Source: Pseudomonas sp. LP_7_YM
Lineage (GTDB): Bacteria; Pseudomonadota; Gammaproteobacteria; Pseudomonadales; Pseudomonadaceae
Direction of reading: 5' to 3'
Length of the DNA: 64,000 nucleotides
Assembly (NCBI RefSeq): GCF_004364435.1
Contig: NZ_SOCT01000002.1
Location: 310,001 to 374,000 of the forward strand
Made by a program: the position numbers and the translations under genes. The first letter of the stretch is position 1. Every line of letters starts with the position of its first letter. Of this stretch, positions 8,085 through 18,295 are shown piece after piece. The notes under the pieces were generated by a model that was not told the origin of the DNA, searched no databases, and worked only from the letters and a program-made list of their open reading frames with translations.

Positions 8085-9374
8085 ATGACAACGACTCACT
8101 ACACTGGGGAAGAAAGGAGCAAACGGATTTTTGCGATTGTGGGTGCCTCCTCAGGCAACCTTGTGGAATGGTTCGATTTCTACGTCTACGCCTTCTGCGC
8201 CATCTACTTCGCACCGGCCTTCTTTCCGTCCGATGACCCAACCGTTCAGTTGCTCAATACAGCGGGCGTTTTTGCAGCAGGCTTCCTGATGCGTCCAATT
8301 GGTGGCTGGTTGTTTGGCCGTGTGGCCGACAAACATGGCCGCAAGAATTCAATGATGATCTCGGTGCTGATGATGTGCGGTGGCTCATTGGTCATCGCGT
8401 GCTTGCCGACTTACGCGGCGATTGGTGCCTGGGCGCCGTTTCTGCTCTTGATCGCGCGTCTGTTTCAGGGGCTGTCGGTGGGCGGCGAGTACGGCACCAC
8501 GGCAACCTACATGAGCGAGGTCGCGTTGCGGGGGCAGCGCGGTTTCTTCGCCTCGTTCCAGTACGTCACCCTGATCGGTGGTCAGCTGCTGGCCGTGCTG
8601 ACCGTGGTTATTCTCCAGCAATTTCTCAATGCCGATGAGTTGAAAGCCTACGGCTGGCGGATTCCCTTCGTGGTGGGCGCTATTGCTGCGGTGATCTCGC
8701 TGCTGCTGCGCCGCTCTCTCAAGGAAACCACCACTGCCCAAGTGCGTCAGGACAAGGACGCCGGCAGCATCGCGGCGCTGTTCCGTGACCATAAAGGCGC
8801 GTTCCTTACCGTGCTGGGCTACACCGCCGGTGGCTCGCTGATTTTTTATACCTTCACCACTTACATGCAGAAATACCTGGTGAACACCGTGCACATGGAC
8901 GCCAAGGTCGCCAGCTACATCATGACCGGCGCGCTGTTCCTTTATATGTGCATGCAGCCGGTGTTCGGCATGCTGGCGGACAAGATCGGTCGCCGCAACT
9001 CGATGCTCTGGTTCGGTGGACTTGGCACCCTTTGTACTGTGCCATTGCTCATGACGCTCAAAACCACGACCAGTCCGGTCATGGCGTTCATCCTGATCAC
9101 CCTGGCCCTGGCAATTGTCAGCTTCTATACCTCCATTAGCGGTCTAGTAAAAGCCGAGATGTTCCCGGTGCATGTTCGTGCATTGGGTGTCGGCCTGGCG
9201 TACGCGGTGGCCAACGCGATCTTCGGTGGTTCAGCAGAGTTCGTCGCGCTGAGTTTCAAGAACATGGGTTCGGAGAACATCTTTTACTGGTACGTGACCG
9301 GCATGATGGCAATTGCCTTCCTCTTCAGCCTGCGGTTGCCGAAAAAACCGGAATACCTTCACGAAGATCATTGA
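8085..9374 (+). CDS. pcaT: MFS dicarboxylate/beta-ketoadipate permease PcaT
   Basis: Metabolite:proton symporter of the MHS branch of the major facilitator superfamily, about 12 membrane segments, 429 residues from ATG 8085 (GGGGAAAA upstream; the ATG at 8070 has no ribosome site). Family marks: [14 protein letters not shown] at the first helix, [41 protein letters not shown] and the second-half [10 protein letters not shown]. In P. putida and P. aeruginosa PcaT lies in the same order after pcaF and imports beta-ketoadipate. It is a paralogue of the permease at 28712-30034. Confidence 0.88.
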   Translation: MTTTHYTGEERSKRIFAIVGASSGNLVEWFDFYVYAFCAIYFAPAFFPSDDPTVQLLNTAGVFAAGFLMRPIGGWLFGRVADKHGRKNSMMISVLMMCGGSLVIACLPTYAAIGAWAPFLLLIARLFQGLSVGGEYGTTATYMSEVALRGQRGFFASFQYVTLIGGQLLAVLTVVILQQFLNADELKAYGWRIPFVVGAIAAVISLLLRRSLKETTTAQVRQDKDAGSIAALFRDHKGAFLTVLGYTAGGSLIFYTFTTYMQKYLVNTVHMDAKVASYIMTGALFLYMCMQPVFGMLADKIGRRNSMLWFGGLGTLCTVPLLMTLKTTTSPVMAFILITLALAIVSFYTSISGLVKAEMFPVHVRALGVGLAYAVANAIFGGSAEFVALSFKNMGSENIFYWYVTGMMAIAFLFSLRLPKKPEYLHEDH

Positions 9375-9461
9375 TCCCTCCGCGCGCGTTCGGACTCGGG
9401 CGCGCGCTTACCATGATCTTCACTGACATTCATGAAAGTGCTCGATTAGAAGGGAGCTGAT

Positions 9462-10250
9462 ATGGCATTCGTACAACTTCAAGACGGTGAAATGTATTAC
9501 GAGATCGACGGATCAGCGGATGATCAGGTCCTTGTCCTATCCAACTCGCTGGGTACCGATTTGTATATGTGGGATTCGCAAATCGCGTCATTGAGCAAAT
9601 CGTTCCGGGTCGTGCGTTACGACACCCGTGGTCACGGCAAGTCGCTGGTCACTCCAGGCCCTTACACCATCGAGCAGTTGGGGCAGGATGTTCTGGCATT
9701 GCTCGATGCATTGAAGGTTGAGCGGGCGCATTTCTGCGGGCTGTCGATGGGCGGCCTGATCGGCCAGTGGCTGGGCATTCACGCCAGCGAGCGATTGCAT
9801 AAGCTGGTGTTGTGCAATACCGCAGCGAAGATTGGCGGCGCTGAGATGTGGGGGCCGCGGATCGAAACGGTGGAGCAGGGCGGTGAGCAGGCCATGCGCG
9901 AGTTGCAAGCTGGCGCCCTAGGACGTTGGTTTACGCCAGAGTTTGCTCGGGATCATGCCGATAAGGTCAAGGCGGTTACCGATGCATTGGCCGCGACGTC
10001 ACCAGTGGGCTATGCGGCGTGCTGCGCTGCCGTGCGTGATGCGGACTTCAGCAAGCAGGTGAGTTCGATTGCGGTGGATACCTTGATCATCTGTGGCAGC
10101 CGCGACTTGGTTACGACCGTTGAGGATGCCCACTATCTGCAGAATCATATTCACGGTCCGGAGCTTTCGGAGTATTACGCGGCGCATTTGTCCGCCGTTG
10201 AGTTGGGTGAGATCTTTGCCCTGCGTGTCAAGGCGTTTTTTTTGAGCTGA
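9462..10250 (+). CDS. pcaD: 3-oxoadipate enol-lactonase
   Basis: Alpha/beta hydrolase opening beta-ketoadipate enol-lactone to beta-ketoadipate, where the catechol and protocatechuate branches meet. 262 residues from ATG 9462 (GGGAGCTGAT upstream). Catalytic serine in FCGLSMGGLIGQW (about residue 92), acid in ICGSRDLVT, histidine in YYAAHLSAVELGEIF near the end. Only 87 bases separate it from pcaT, where pcaB sits in P. aeruginosa; pcaC, normally next, is also absent. The gene therefore serves whichever upper branch exists elsewhere in the genome. Confidence 0.92.
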   Translation: MAFVQLQDGEMYYEIDGSADDQVLVLSNSLGTDLYMWDSQIASLSKSFRVVRYDTRGHGKSLVTPGPYTIEQLGQDVLALLDALKVERAHFCGLSMGGLIGQWLGIHASERLHKLVLCNTAAKIGGAEMWGPRIETVEQGGEQAMRELQAGALGRWFTPEFARDHADKVKAVTDALAATSPVGYAACCAAVRDADFSKQVSSIAVDTLIICGSRDLVTTVEDAHYLQNHIHGPELSEYYAAHLSAVELGEIFALRVKAFFLS

Positions 10251-10567
10251 GTTGGTGTAGGTCACGACGGCAGCGAAGGCGGCGTGTCATCTAAAGCTTA
10301 TTTGCCTGACCCAATCGCCTTCGCCACTGTCGCACGGCTCCAGCAGCTCCCACGGGCATGGAGTCAGTCTTGAAATCCTGATCCTGATCCTGATCCTGCT
10401 TTTGCTCTTCGTGCGCGCAAGTCCGTACGACACAAATCGCGATCTGGGTGCAGGCCGAATCCACTCGGGTCAAACCGGACACAGGCCTTTTTGGTTACTT
10501 TTTCGTGGTCCCCTCCATGTCAGGATAGTTGTCGCTTCTTCATAGATGGAGGGCGTAGGACTGTCAC

Positions 10568-11059
10568 ATGAAACAACGCCGCTATTCGGCAGATGAGAAA
10601 GCTTGGGTGCTGGAGCAAATGGCTCCTCCCATCAGCCGTACTGTGGTTGAGATGGCCAAGCAGACGGGGATTACTGAGGTCACATTGAGGTATTGGCGTA
10701 AAGAGGCCAAGGCCCAAGGAGTGCAGATGCCGGGGACAGGTAAGCGTAATGGGCGCTGGAACAGTGCCGATAAATTCAAGGCAGTGCTGCAAACCGCTAC
10801 GATGAGCGAAGCAGAGGTCTCCGAATATTGCCGCAGCTCAGGTATTTTGCCCGCCGACCTGGTCTTGTGGCGCCTAGCCTGCGAGAAGGCCAATACTCCC
10901 GCGCAGCAGGAGCCTGCCAAAGATATTCCATCGATCCAGCGGATCAAGGAGCTGGAACGCGAGCTACGACGCAAGGACGCGGCGCTGGCAGAAACGGCAG
11001 CACTATTGGTGTTGAGAAAAAAGGCCAATGCGATCTGGGGCACGGGCGAGGACGAATGA
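10568..11059 (+). CDS. IS3-family OrfA (transposase helix-turn-helix subunit)
   Basis: 163 residues starting MKQRRYSADEKAWVLEQM. It contains a transposase_8-type helix-turn-helix (TVVEMAKQTGITEVTLRYWRKEA, about residues 26-48), a second similar segment (ADKFKAVLQTATMSEAEVSEYCRSSG) and a C-terminal coiled coil (IKELERELRRKDAALAE) typical of IS3 OrfA multimerisation. Near its end the in-frame heptamer A_AAA_AAG permits -1 frameshifting into orfB. OrfA alone usually acts as a regulator of transposition. Confidence 0.85.
   Translation: MKQRRYSADEKAWVLEQMAPPISRTVVEMAKQTGITEVTLRYWRKEAKAQGVQMPGTGKRNGRWNSADKFKAVLQTATMSEAEVSEYCRSSGILPADLVLWRLACEKANTPAQQEPAKDIPSIQRIKELERELRRKDAALAETAALLVLRKKANAIWGTGEDE
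11017..11023 (+). promoter_or_regulatory. Programmed -1 ribosomal frameshift heptamer
   Basis: AAAAAAG read in the orfA frame as AGA-AAA-AAG gives the classic A_AAA_AAG slippery site. The orfB frame is -1 relative to orfA and is open from 10828 onward, so slippage here produces the OrfAB fusion transposase. Confidence 0.75.
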
Positions 11060-12096
11060 CCAGCGCCTCAGATCGCAGAAGTATTCTTGCGTTGATTGAT
11101 ACTGCGGTGCGAGCAGGCGCACGTCAGAGTGCTGCTTGTAACGAGTTGGGCGTCTGCATTCGTACGATCCAGCGCTGGCATCACCAGTTGCAGGATGGCA
11201 GGCCCGGTGCATGCCGTTCAAAACCTGCCAACAAACTCAGCGACAGTGAGCGTTTGGCCGTGCTGCAAGCTGCCAACCGACCGGACTGCGCAGGACTGAC
11301 CCCGCATGAGATCGTCCCTAAATTGGCAGACGAAGGCGTGTACCTGGCTTCAGAATCGACGTTCTATCGTGTGCTCAAGTCTGCCGGGCAAGCCCATCGT
11401 CGAGGACGCTCGCGCAAGCCAAAAGCTCGACCGTTGACGACTCATCGTGCAGACGGCCCTAACCAAATCTGGTGTTGGGATATCACTTGGCTGCCGAGCA
11501 ACATCAAAGGCCGCTTCTTCTACTGGTACATGGTCAAGGATATCTACAGCCGCAAACTGGTCATGAACGACGTCCATGAAGCTGAGAGCGCTGATCACGC
11601 GGGCGTGTTGATGGAGCGCGCCTGTCTGCGTGAAAAGATCCTCCCGGACAAGTTGATACTGCATTCGGATAACGGCAGCTCTATGAAAGGCGCAACGATG
11701 CTCGCTGCGCTGCACGACCTTGGGGTGTTGCCCTCATTTAGTCGCCCACGAGTCAGCAACGACAATGCTTATGCTGAAGCGCTGTTTCGTACAGCCAAGT
11801 ATTGCTCTCGCTGGCCACAGCGACCGTTTGAATCACTGGATGAGGCGCGTCGGTGGGTGATGGAGTTTGTTGCCTGGTACAACGATGAGCACCTTCACAG
11901 CGCTCTAAAATACGTCACACCTTCGCAACGTCATAAAGGGCACGACCGCTTATCACTGGAGAACCGAGCGCACCTGTACCTTGAAGCTCGTCGTCGTAAA
12001 CCAGAGCGGTGGGCCGGGAGTGTTCGTAACTGGAAGCTACCTGACCATGTCTACTTGAATCGGGAACGTGAGCCTATAAACAGACAAACTGCTTGA
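11056..12096 (+). CDS. IS3-family OrfB transposase (DDE integrase domain)
   Basis: 346 residues from ATG 11056, which overlaps the orfA stop (ATGA). An N-terminal HTH (NELGVCIRTIQRWHHQL) precedes the rve/DDE catalytic core: first Asp in NQIWCWDITWLPS, second in LILHSDNGSSMKGATM, and the Glu in NDNAYAEALFRTAKY, with a C-terminal WYNDEHLHSALKYVTPSQRH block. All catalytic residues are present and the frame is intact, so the enzyme looks functional, either alone or fused to OrfA by frameshifting. Confidence 0.9.
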   Translation: MTSASDRRSILALIDTAVRAGARQSAACNELGVCIRTIQRWHHQLQDGRPGACRSKPANKLSDSERLAVLQAANRPDCAGLTPHEIVPKLADEGVYLASESTFYRVLKSAGQAHRRGRSRKPKARPLTTHRADGPNQIWCWDITWLPSNIKGRFFYWYMVKDIYSRKLVMNDVHEAESADHAGVLMERACLREKILPDKLILHSDNGSSMKGATMLAALHDLGVLPSFSRPRVSNDNAYAEALFRTAKYCSRWPQRPFESLDEARRWVMEFVAWYNDEHLHSALKYVTPSQRHKGHDRLSLENRAHLYLEARRRKPERWAGSVRNWKLPDHVYLNREREPINRQTA

Positions 12097-12240
12097 GACT
12101 GACGCGACAACTACATTGACACACACCGGGTCCGACAATTCGGCTTTTACAAAAAGTGATCCGCTCTAAAAGCGCAACCGAGATAAGCCCCAACGCAAAC
12201 ACGGATATACACGCACCAGCGTCCACACCCAGCATCCATA

Positions 12241-12267
12241 AAAAACCCACCATAAGGTGGGTTTTTT
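12241..12267. terminator. Bidirectional terminator after oprM
   Basis: AAAAACCCACC and GGTGGGTTTTTT form an 11-bp stem with loop ATAA. Both strands end in T tracts. It terminates the mexAB-oprM operon (minus strand) and shields it from rightward transcription out of the IS. Confidence 0.88.
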
Positions 12268-12280
12268 CAGCAAATGCCAA

Positions 12281-13747
12281 TCAGAACATCCGCATCGCTG
12301 GAACATCACCGGAGGTTGCCTTTTTCTCGGCTGTCTGGTTTTGCTCGTACCAGCCGCCGCCCAGCGCCCGGTACAGGTTCACCTCACTGTTCAACTGTGA
12401 AAGACGGTCGGTGATCAACGACTGCTGCGCACTGAACAACTGACGCTGAGCGTCGAGAAAGGTCAGGTTGCTGTCGATCCCGATGCGATAGCGACGCTCA
12501 GCCAGGCGGTAGTAATCCTGGTTGGCATTGACAAAGTCGTTCTGTGCTTTGAGCTGATCGGTGAAGGTCTTGCGAGCAGCCAGACCGTCGGAGACTTCCT
12601 GGAAGCCCGTCTGAATCGCCTTCTCATAGTTGGCGACACCGATATCCTTCTGGATCCTGGAATAGTCCAGACTCGCACGCAGGCTGCCGGCATTGAAGAT
12701 CGGCAGGTTGATCTTCGGCTCGAACAGCCAGGTGCCAGAACCGCCCTTGAACAGGCCGCTCAAATCACCGCTGGCAGTCCCGGCACTGGCGGTCAGGCTG
12801 ATGCTCGGGAAGAACGCTGCACGTGCTGCACCGATGTTGGCGTTGGCAGCTTTCAGGCTGTGTTCGGCCTGAAGGATGTCAGGGCGGCGTTGCAGCAGTT
12901 CCGACGGCAGCCCGGCAGGCATCTCGTTGAGCATGTCCGCGCTCAGCGGTTGCGAGGCTGGCAGGTTGGCGGGCAGCCCGGTACCCAACAGCAGGACCAG
13001 GTTGTTTTCATCCTGCGCGACCAGACGCTGGTACTGGGCCAGTTTGACGCGGGCGCTTTCCACCGAGGTACGCGACTGCGCCAGCTCCAGCGCAGAGGAG
13101 ACGCCAACTTCGCTGCTGCGCGAGGTCAGACGCAAGCTTTCTTCAAAGGCACCGAGGGTGTCCTGAGTCAGCTTCAACAGCTCCTTGTCCGCCTCCCAGT
13201 TCAGATAAGCGTTAGCGACGTTGGCCACCAGGCTGATCTGTGTACTGCGGCGGGCCTCTTCGCTGGCGAAGTAGGTCTCCAGAGCCTGTTCGCTCAGGCT
13301 GCGCACGCGACCGAAAAGGTCCAGTTCATAGGCGCTGACGCCCAGGCCCACCGAGTACTGGCTGGTGATACCGGAACGGCCAGTCTGGGACAGGTCGGCC
13401 GGCACCCGCTGACGGGTGCCTGTGGCATCGGCGGCGACGCCCGGGAACAGGTCCGCGCGCTGGATGCGGTACTGCGCCCGATAGGCGTCGATGTTCAGCG
13501 CGGATACACGCAGATCACGATTGTTCGCCAGAGCGGTCTGGATCAACTGCTGCAGCGCCGGATCGCGGAAGAACTGCCGCCAGCCTTGTTCGACCGCTGC
13601 CTGGTTTGGCGCGTCGGCCGGCGAATACGCCGGCCCCTGCGGGTACTGGGCAGCCACAGGCGCTGCCGGTTGCTTGTAATCAGGGATCAACGAGCAGCCG
13701 CTCAAAACGATAGCGGTCACTGCCAGAGAGATCAGGGACTTGCTCAT
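12281..13747 (-). CDS. oprM: Outer membrane efflux channel OprM
   Basis: TolC-family outer membrane lipoprotein completing the MexAB tripartite pump. 488 residues; signal peptide with lipobox LSGC (Cys about residue 18), then two OEP repeats with long helical segments. Landmarks: [56 protein letters not shown], and the C-terminal [15 protein letters not shown]. Its start overlaps the mexB stop by four bases (ATGA-like coupling). Last gene of the operon. Confidence 0.94.
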   Translation of the reverse strand: MSKSLISLAVTAIVLSGCSLIPDYKQPAAPVAAQYPQGPAYSPADAPNQAAVEQGWRQFFRDPALQQLIQTALANNRDLRVSALNIDAYRAQYRIQRADLFPGVAADATGTRQRVPADLSQTGRSGITSQYSVGLGVSAYELDLFGRVRSLSEQALETYFASEEARRSTQISLVANVANAYLNWEADKELLKLTQDTLGAFEESLRLTSRSSEVGVSSALELAQSRTSVESARVKLAQYQRLVAQDENNLVLLLGTGLPANLPASQPLSADMLNEMPAGLPSELLQRRPDILQAEHSLKAANANIGAARAAFFPSISLTASAGTASGDLSGLFKGGSGTWLFEPKINLPIFNAGSLRASLDYSRIQKDIGVANYEKAIQTGFQEVSDGLAARKTFTDQLKAQNDFVNANQDYYRLAERRYRIGIDSNLTFLDAQRQLFSAQQSLITDRLSQLNSEVNLYRALGGGWYEQNQTAEKKATSGDVPAMRMF

Positions 13748-16700
13748 TGGCCAGCCTCATCGTTTGGGATGTGTTTCTGTTTGCCTTTAAACAGCGCGGA
13801 TACCGTAACGAAGAACAGCGGCACCCAGAAGATTGCCAGGATCACAGCAGTGATCATACCGCCGATTACCCCGGTACCAATCGAATGCTGACTGCCTGCA
13901 CCGGCGCCCGACGAGATGGCCAGCGGGACCACACCCAGGATGAACGCCATGGACGTCATCACAATTGGACGAAGACGCATGCGGCATGCCTCGATGGTCG
14001 CCTCGACCAGGTCTTTGCCTTGTTCGTGCAGTTCCTTGGCGAACTCGACGATCAGAATGGCGTTTTTCGCTGCCAGACCCACCGTGACCAACAGACCCAC
14101 CTGGAAGAACACGTCGTTGGACAGACCGCGCAGGCTCGTCGCCATCAGCGCACCGATAACACCCAGTGGAATGACCAGCAAGACTGCGATCGGGATGGAC
14201 CAGCTCTCATACAGTGCGGCCAGGCAGAGGAAGACCACCAGAACCGACAGCGCATACAGAGCCGGGGCCTGGGAGCCGGACAAGCGCTCCTCATAGGACA
14301 GACCGGTCCAGGAAAGACCAACGCCTGCGGGCAGTTTCTTGGCCAGTTGCTCGATCTCGGCCATCGCCTGACCGGTACTGTAACCCGGCGCCGGCGTACC
14401 CAGGACTTCCTCGGCCGGCACACCGTTGTAACGGGACAGCTTCGGTGAGCCGAACACCCACTCGCCACTGGCGAACGAAGCGAACGGCACCATTTCGCCT
14501 GCGGTGTTGCGCACGTACCATTTCTTCAGGTCTTCCGGCGACATCCGTGCGTTGGCTTCACCTTGCACGTACACCTTTTTCACCCGACCGCGGTCGATGA
14601 AGTCGTTGACGTAGTTACCACCCATCGCGATGGAGAGTGTGGTGTTGATGTCCGAAAGGCTGACGCCCAGTGCCTGAGCACGTTCATCGTCGATTACCAG
14701 TTGGTACTGCGGTTCATCGCTCAGGCCGTTGGGGCGAACGCCCGCCAGCACTTTGCTCTGCGCCGCCATGCCAAGCAGCTGGTTACGGGCTTCCATGAGT
14801 TTGGCGTGACCCACACCACCCTGATCCTGCAGGTAGACGTCGAAACCGGTGGCGTTACCCAATTCCAGTACCGCCGGAGGAACAACTGCAAAAGTCATCG
14901 CATCGCGGAAACCGAAGAAGTGTTTTTGGGCACGACTGGCCAGACCGAACACGCTGTTGGACGAATCACGGTCTTCCCAAGGCTTGAGCATGATGAACGC
15001 AAGACCGGAACTCTGGCCACGACCGGCGAAGTTGAAGCCGTTGACCGTGAACACTGAGTTCACCGCACTGGATTCTTCCTCAAGCAGGTACTTACGCATG
15101 TTGTCGATGACGACCTGTGTACGTTCGGCCGAGGAACCCGGCGGCGTCTGGACCTGAGCGAAGATCACGCCCTGGTCTTCTTCTGGCAGAAACGCACTCG
15201 GGATGCGGGTGAACATCCAGATGGTGCCGCAGATGATCAGGAAGTAGCCCAGATAGGCCGGAATCTTGTGCTTGATCATGTTGCCAACACCGCGTTCGTA
15301 GCTGAGTACGCTGCGGTCGAAGGTGCGGTTGAACCAGCCAAAGAAGCCACGTCTTGGTTGACCGTGTTTTTCGTGATCGATGGGCTTGAGCAGGGTGGAA
15401 CACAGTGCCGGGGTGAAGACCAGCGCCACCACGACCGACAGCGCCATGGCCGAAACGATGGTGATGGAGAACTGCCGGTAGATCACACCGGTGGAGCCGC
15501 CAAAGAATGCCATTGGCAGGAGAACCGCCGACAACACCAGGGCAATACCGACCAAGGCTCCCTGGATCTGCTCCATGGACTTGATCGTAGCGTCGCGAGG
15601 CGAGAGTTTCTCCTCGGCCATGACCCTCTCGACGTTTTCCACCACGACGATGGCATCGTCCACCAACAAGCCGATGGCCAGAATCATGCCGAACATGGTC
15701 AGGGTGTTGATGGTGAAACCGGCCGCGGCCAGGATGCCGAACGTACCGAGCAATACAACCGGCACGGTCATCGTGGTGATGATGGTGGCGCGGAAGTTCT
15801 GCAGGAACAGGTACATCACCAGGAACACCAGCACAATTGCCTCACCCAGGGTGTGAACAACCCCCGAGATCGACTCTTGAACCACTGGCGTGGTGTCGTA
15901 CGGGTAAACCACTTTCATGCCGGGCGGGAAGAAGGGCTCCAGCTGCGAGATAGTGGTGCGGATCGCTTTTGCCGTGTCCAGCGCGTTGGCGCCGGTGGCC
16001 AGCTTGATCGCCAGACCCGATGCAGGCTTGCCGTTGAACTGGGCGTCGATGCTGTAGTTCTCACCACCCAGACCGACTTCTGCCACATCTTTCAAGCGAA
16101 CCTGAGAACCGTCCTGATTGACCTTGAGCAGGATATTGCCGAACTGCTCGGCAGTCTGCAGACGGGTCTTGCCGATGATGGTGGCGTTCAGCTGCTGGCC
16201 TTTGAGCGCAGGCAGACCGCCGATCTGACCGGAGGACACCTGAACGTTCTGCGCGGTGATCGCGGTTTTGACATCTACCGGAGTTAGCTGAAAGTTATTC
16301 AGCTTGGCCGGGTCCAGCCAGATACGCATCGCGTACTGAGCACCGAAAACCTGGAAGTCACCCACACCGGAAGTACGCGAGATCGGGTCCTGCATGTTCG
16401 ACACGATGTAGTTGGACAAGTCTTCCTTGCCCATGCTGCCATCTTCGGACACCAGACCGACCACCATCAGGAAGTTCTTCACCGCCTTGGTCACGCGAAT
16501 ACCCTGTTGCTGCACTTCTTGCGGCAGCAGCGGGGTCGCCAGGTTGAGTTTGTTCTGCACCTGAACCTGCGCGATGTCCGGGTTGGTACCCTGGTTGAAC
16601 GTCGCGGTGATGGTCATGCTGCCGTCGGAGTTACTTTCCGAGGCGACGTAGCGCAGGTTGTCGATACCGTTGAGTTGTTGCTCGATCACCTGAACCACGG

Positions 16701-16878
16701 TGTCCTGTACGGTCTGCGCGTTCGCACCTGGGTAGGTGACCTGAATCGCGATGGCCGGTGGAGCAATGGCCGGGTACTGGTTGATCGGCAATTTGAGGAT
16801 CGAGAGCGTCCCCACCAGCATGATCACGAGGGCGATCACCCACGCGAAAATAGGCCGGTCGATAAAAAATTTCGACAT
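13744..16878 (-). CDS. mexB: RND multidrug efflux pump MexB
   Basis: Inner-membrane resistance-nodulation-division transporter, 1044 residues, proton-driven export of hydrophobic drugs and plant antimicrobials. Begins [21 protein letters not shown]. The proton-relay aspartates are visible in [21 protein letters not shown] (about 407-408) and the lysine in [19 protein letters not shown] (about 940). Porter-domain and docking-domain duplications are complete. Three bases separate it from mexA. Confidence 0.97.
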   Translation of the reverse strand: MSKFFIDRPIFAWVIALVIMLVGTLSILKLPINQYPAIAPPAIAIQVTYPGANAQTVQDTVVQVIEQQLNGIDNLRYVASESNSDGSMTITATFNQGTNPDIAQVQVQNKLNLATPLLPQEVQQQGIRVTKAVKNFLMVVGLVSEDGSMGKEDLSNYIVSNMQDPISRTSGVGDFQVFGAQYAMRIWLDPAKLNNFQLTPVDVKTAITAQNVQVSSGQIGGLPALKGQQLNATIIGKTRLQTAEQFGNILLKVNQDGSQVRLKDVAEVGLGGENYSIDAQFNGKPASGLAIKLATGANALDTAKAIRTTISQLEPFFPPGMKVVYPYDTTPVVQESISGVVHTLGEAIVLVFLVMYLFLQNFRATIITTMTVPVVLLGTFGILAAAGFTINTLTMFGMILAIGLLVDDAIVVVENVERVMAEEKLSPRDATIKSMEQIQGALVGIALVLSAVLLPMAFFGGSTGVIYRQFSITIVSAMALSVVVALVFTPALCSTLLKPIDHEKHGQPRRGFFGWFNRTFDRSVLSYERGVGNMIKHKIPAYLGYFLIICGTIWMFTRIPSAFLPEEDQGVIFAQVQTPPGSSAERTQVVIDNMRKYLLEEESSAVNSVFTVNGFNFAGRGQSSGLAFIMLKPWEDRDSSNSVFGLASRAQKHFFGFRDAMTFAVVPPAVLELGNATGFDVYLQDQGGVGHAKLMEARNQLLGMAAQSKVLAGVRPNGLSDEPQYQLVIDDERAQALGVSLSDINTTLSIAMGGNYVNDFIDRGRVKKVYVQGEANARMSPEDLKKWYVRNTAGEMVPFASFASGEWVFGSPKLSRYNGVPAEEVLGTPAPGYSTGQAMAEIEQLAKKLPAGVGLSWTGLSYEERLSGSQAPALYALSVLVVFLCLAALYESWSIPIAVLLVIPLGVIGALMATSLRGLSNDVFFQVGLLVTVGLAAKNAILIVEFAKELHEQGKDLVEATIEACRMRLRPIVMTSMAFILGVVPLAISSGAGAGSQHSIGTGVIGGMITAVILAIFWVPLFFVTVSALFKGKQKHIPNDEAGQ

Positions 16879-16881
16879 GAA

Positions 16882-18042
16882 TTACTCCCCTTTGCTGCCT
16901 GCGGCTTCATCAGTTGCCGGGGCAGGGGCCGGGTTAGCTGCATTGACGTTCGTCGCCTCGGTGACTTTCACTTCGGCACCGGGTTTGACGTACTGCAGGC
17001 CTTCGGTGATCACGCGATCGCCTGCGCTGAGGCCTTTCTCGACCAGCCAGTCGCTGCCGATGGTGCGATTGGCGACCAGCGTACGGGTTTCAACCTTGTT
17101 GTCCTTGTTGACCACCATCGCACTCGGTGTGCCTTTGAGATCGCGGGTTACGCCCTGTTGCGGCACCAGAATCGCATTGGCTGCGACACCGGTCTGCAGA
17201 CGTGCATGGACAAACATTCCAGGCAGCAGCGTGTGGTCTGGGTTGGGGAAAACCGCACGCAGGGTCACAGAGCCTGTGGTCTGATCGACCGAAACTTCCG
17301 AGAACTCCAGCTTGCCGTCAACGCCGTAGACGCTGCCGTCTTCGAGCACCAGTTTGACCTTGGCGGCGTTCTCGCCCGCCTTCTGCAACTGACCGCTTTC
17401 CAGTTCGCGACGCAGCCTGAGCATGTCCGACGATGACTGGGTCACGTCGACATAGATCGGATCGAGTTGCTGAATGGTTGCCATGGCATCGGCCTGGGCA
17501 CTGCTCACCAGCGCACCTTCCGTTACCGAGGAGCGGCCGATACGACCGGAAATCGGCGCATACACCTTGGTATAGCGCACATTGATTTCGGCAGTCTGGA
17601 CAGCGGATTGTGCTTCGCGGGCACTGCCCACAGCGGTGTCGTACTCCTGACGGCTAACGGCCTGCTCGTTGATGAGCTGCTTATAGCGTCCCGCCAGCGA
17701 GTTGGATGACTGGAAGGTGGCCTTTGCGCTGTCGAGGGTCGCTTGATACAGCGCCGGGTCAATCTGATAGAGCTGCTGCCCAGCCTTAACGTCAGCCCCT
17801 TCGGTAAACAAACGCTTCAGGATGATCCCGTTGACCTGCGGGCGCACTTCAGCAATGCGGAACGCAGTGGTTCTGCCTGGAAGTTCGGAGGTCAGGGTGT
17901 AGGCCTGGGTTTTCAGAGTGACGACGCCGACCTGAGGGGGCGGTGGTGCAGCGGCCGCTTCTTCCTTTTTACTGCATCCGCTGAGCAGCGATGCCAGGGC
18001 GACGGCAGTGACCAGTACGGTAACAGCTGGCTTGAATTGCAT
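16882..18042 (-). CDS. mexA: Periplasmic adaptor protein MexA
   Basis: Membrane fusion protein of the MexAB-OprM pump, 386 residues. Lipoprotein signal with LLSGCSKKEEAAAA (Cys about residue 23). Then the lipoyl/beta-barrel architecture: LPGRTTAFRIAEVRPQVNGIILKRLFTEGADVKAGQQLYQIDP, an alpha-helical hairpin, and YTKVYAPISGRIGRSSVTEGALV. The C-terminus is Pro/Ala-rich. GAGG lies ahead of the ATG. First gene of the operon, facing pmeR across an intergenic operator. Confidence 0.95.
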   Translation of the reverse strand: MQFKPAVTVLVTAVALASLLSGCSKKEEAAAAPPPPQVGVVTLKTQAYTLTSELPGRTTAFRIAEVRPQVNGIILKRLFTEGADVKAGQQLYQIDPALYQATLDSAKATFQSSNSLAGRYKQLINEQAVSRQEYDTAVGSAREAQSAVQTAEINVRYTKVYAPISGRIGRSSVTEGALVSSAQADAMATIQQLDPIYVDVTQSSSDMLRLRRELESGQLQKAGENAAKVKLVLEDGSVYGVDGKLEFSEVSVDQTTGSVTLRAVFPNPDHTLLPGMFVHARLQTGVAANAILVPQQGVTRDLKGTPSAMVVNKDNKVETRTLVANRTIGSDWLVEKGLSAGDRVITEGLQYVKPGAEVKVTEATNVNAANPAPAPATDEAAGSKGE

Positions 18043-18126
18043 GAAGATCCTCGGGTCAGGAGCCTGCGCTCATGAGAAGTGGAAAGGGCGTTAGAAAAGT
18101 TCCGGCTGGATAAGTAGCAAGCTAAT

Positions 18127-18160
18127 GAATATACTTACGTTCACGGTTGTTTGTAAACAC
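18127..18160. promoter_or_regulatory. PmeR/TtgR-type operator
   Basis: The stretch from GAATATACTTACGTTC through GGTTGTTTGTAAACAC closely matches, on the opposite strand, the TtgR operator of P. putida ttgABC (TATTTACAAACAACCATGAATGTAAGTATA as I recall it). It lies 85 bases upstream of mexA and 136 upstream of pmeR, as expected for a repressor that controls both. Confidence 0.8.
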
Positions 18161-18295
18161 CCAAGGCTGCGACACTCGTACGCACTGTGGGCATTGATTG
18201 TAAATCCGGGACAAGGCAATACAAAGGCCGCCCGACATGCTGTGCAGGCGACTCGACCGGAGAGCCTGAAGCATTTTCATTGAGGTTTTACTGCC

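Larger units (their letters stand above)
10518..12121 (+). mobile_element. IS3-family insertion sequence, apparently complete
   Basis: Terminal inverted repeats TGTCAGGATAGTTGTCGC (10518-10535) and, on the other end, the complement of TGTCAATGTAGTTGTCGC (12104-12121) match at 15 of 18 positions and give the TG...CA ends of IS3 elements. The 1604-bp element carries orfA and orfB. I see no clear target duplication (flanks CTCCA on the left, CACAC on the right), which suggests later rearrangement or an unusual insertion. I cannot name the ISfinder entry. Confidence 0.85.
10493..12162. repeat. Chromosomal inverted repeat split by the insertion sequence
   Basis: GGTTACTTTTT at 10493-10503 and AAAAAGTGATCC at 12151-12162 are inverted arms of a sequence I recall as common between Pseudomonas genes (TTTTTGGTTACTTTTT ... 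AAAAAGTGA). Removing the IS brings the arms within about 50 bases of each other, so the element apparently landed in the loop of this repeat. The left flank 10251-10492 holds no gene. Confidence 0.5.

Noticed and set aside
10376..10399. Short tandem CCTGAT repeats downstream of pcaD
   Set aside because: About 3.5 copies of six bases in a non-coding region; too short to suggest a function, though possibly slippage-prone.
10828..11055. Upstream extension of the IS orfB frame
   Set aside because: Overlaps orfA in the -1 frame; it is the frameshift reading window, and ATG 11056 is the real independent start.
15268..16287. 339-codon plus-strand frame inside mexB
   Set aside because: Antisense shadow; MexB on the minus strand is full length with all catalytic residues.
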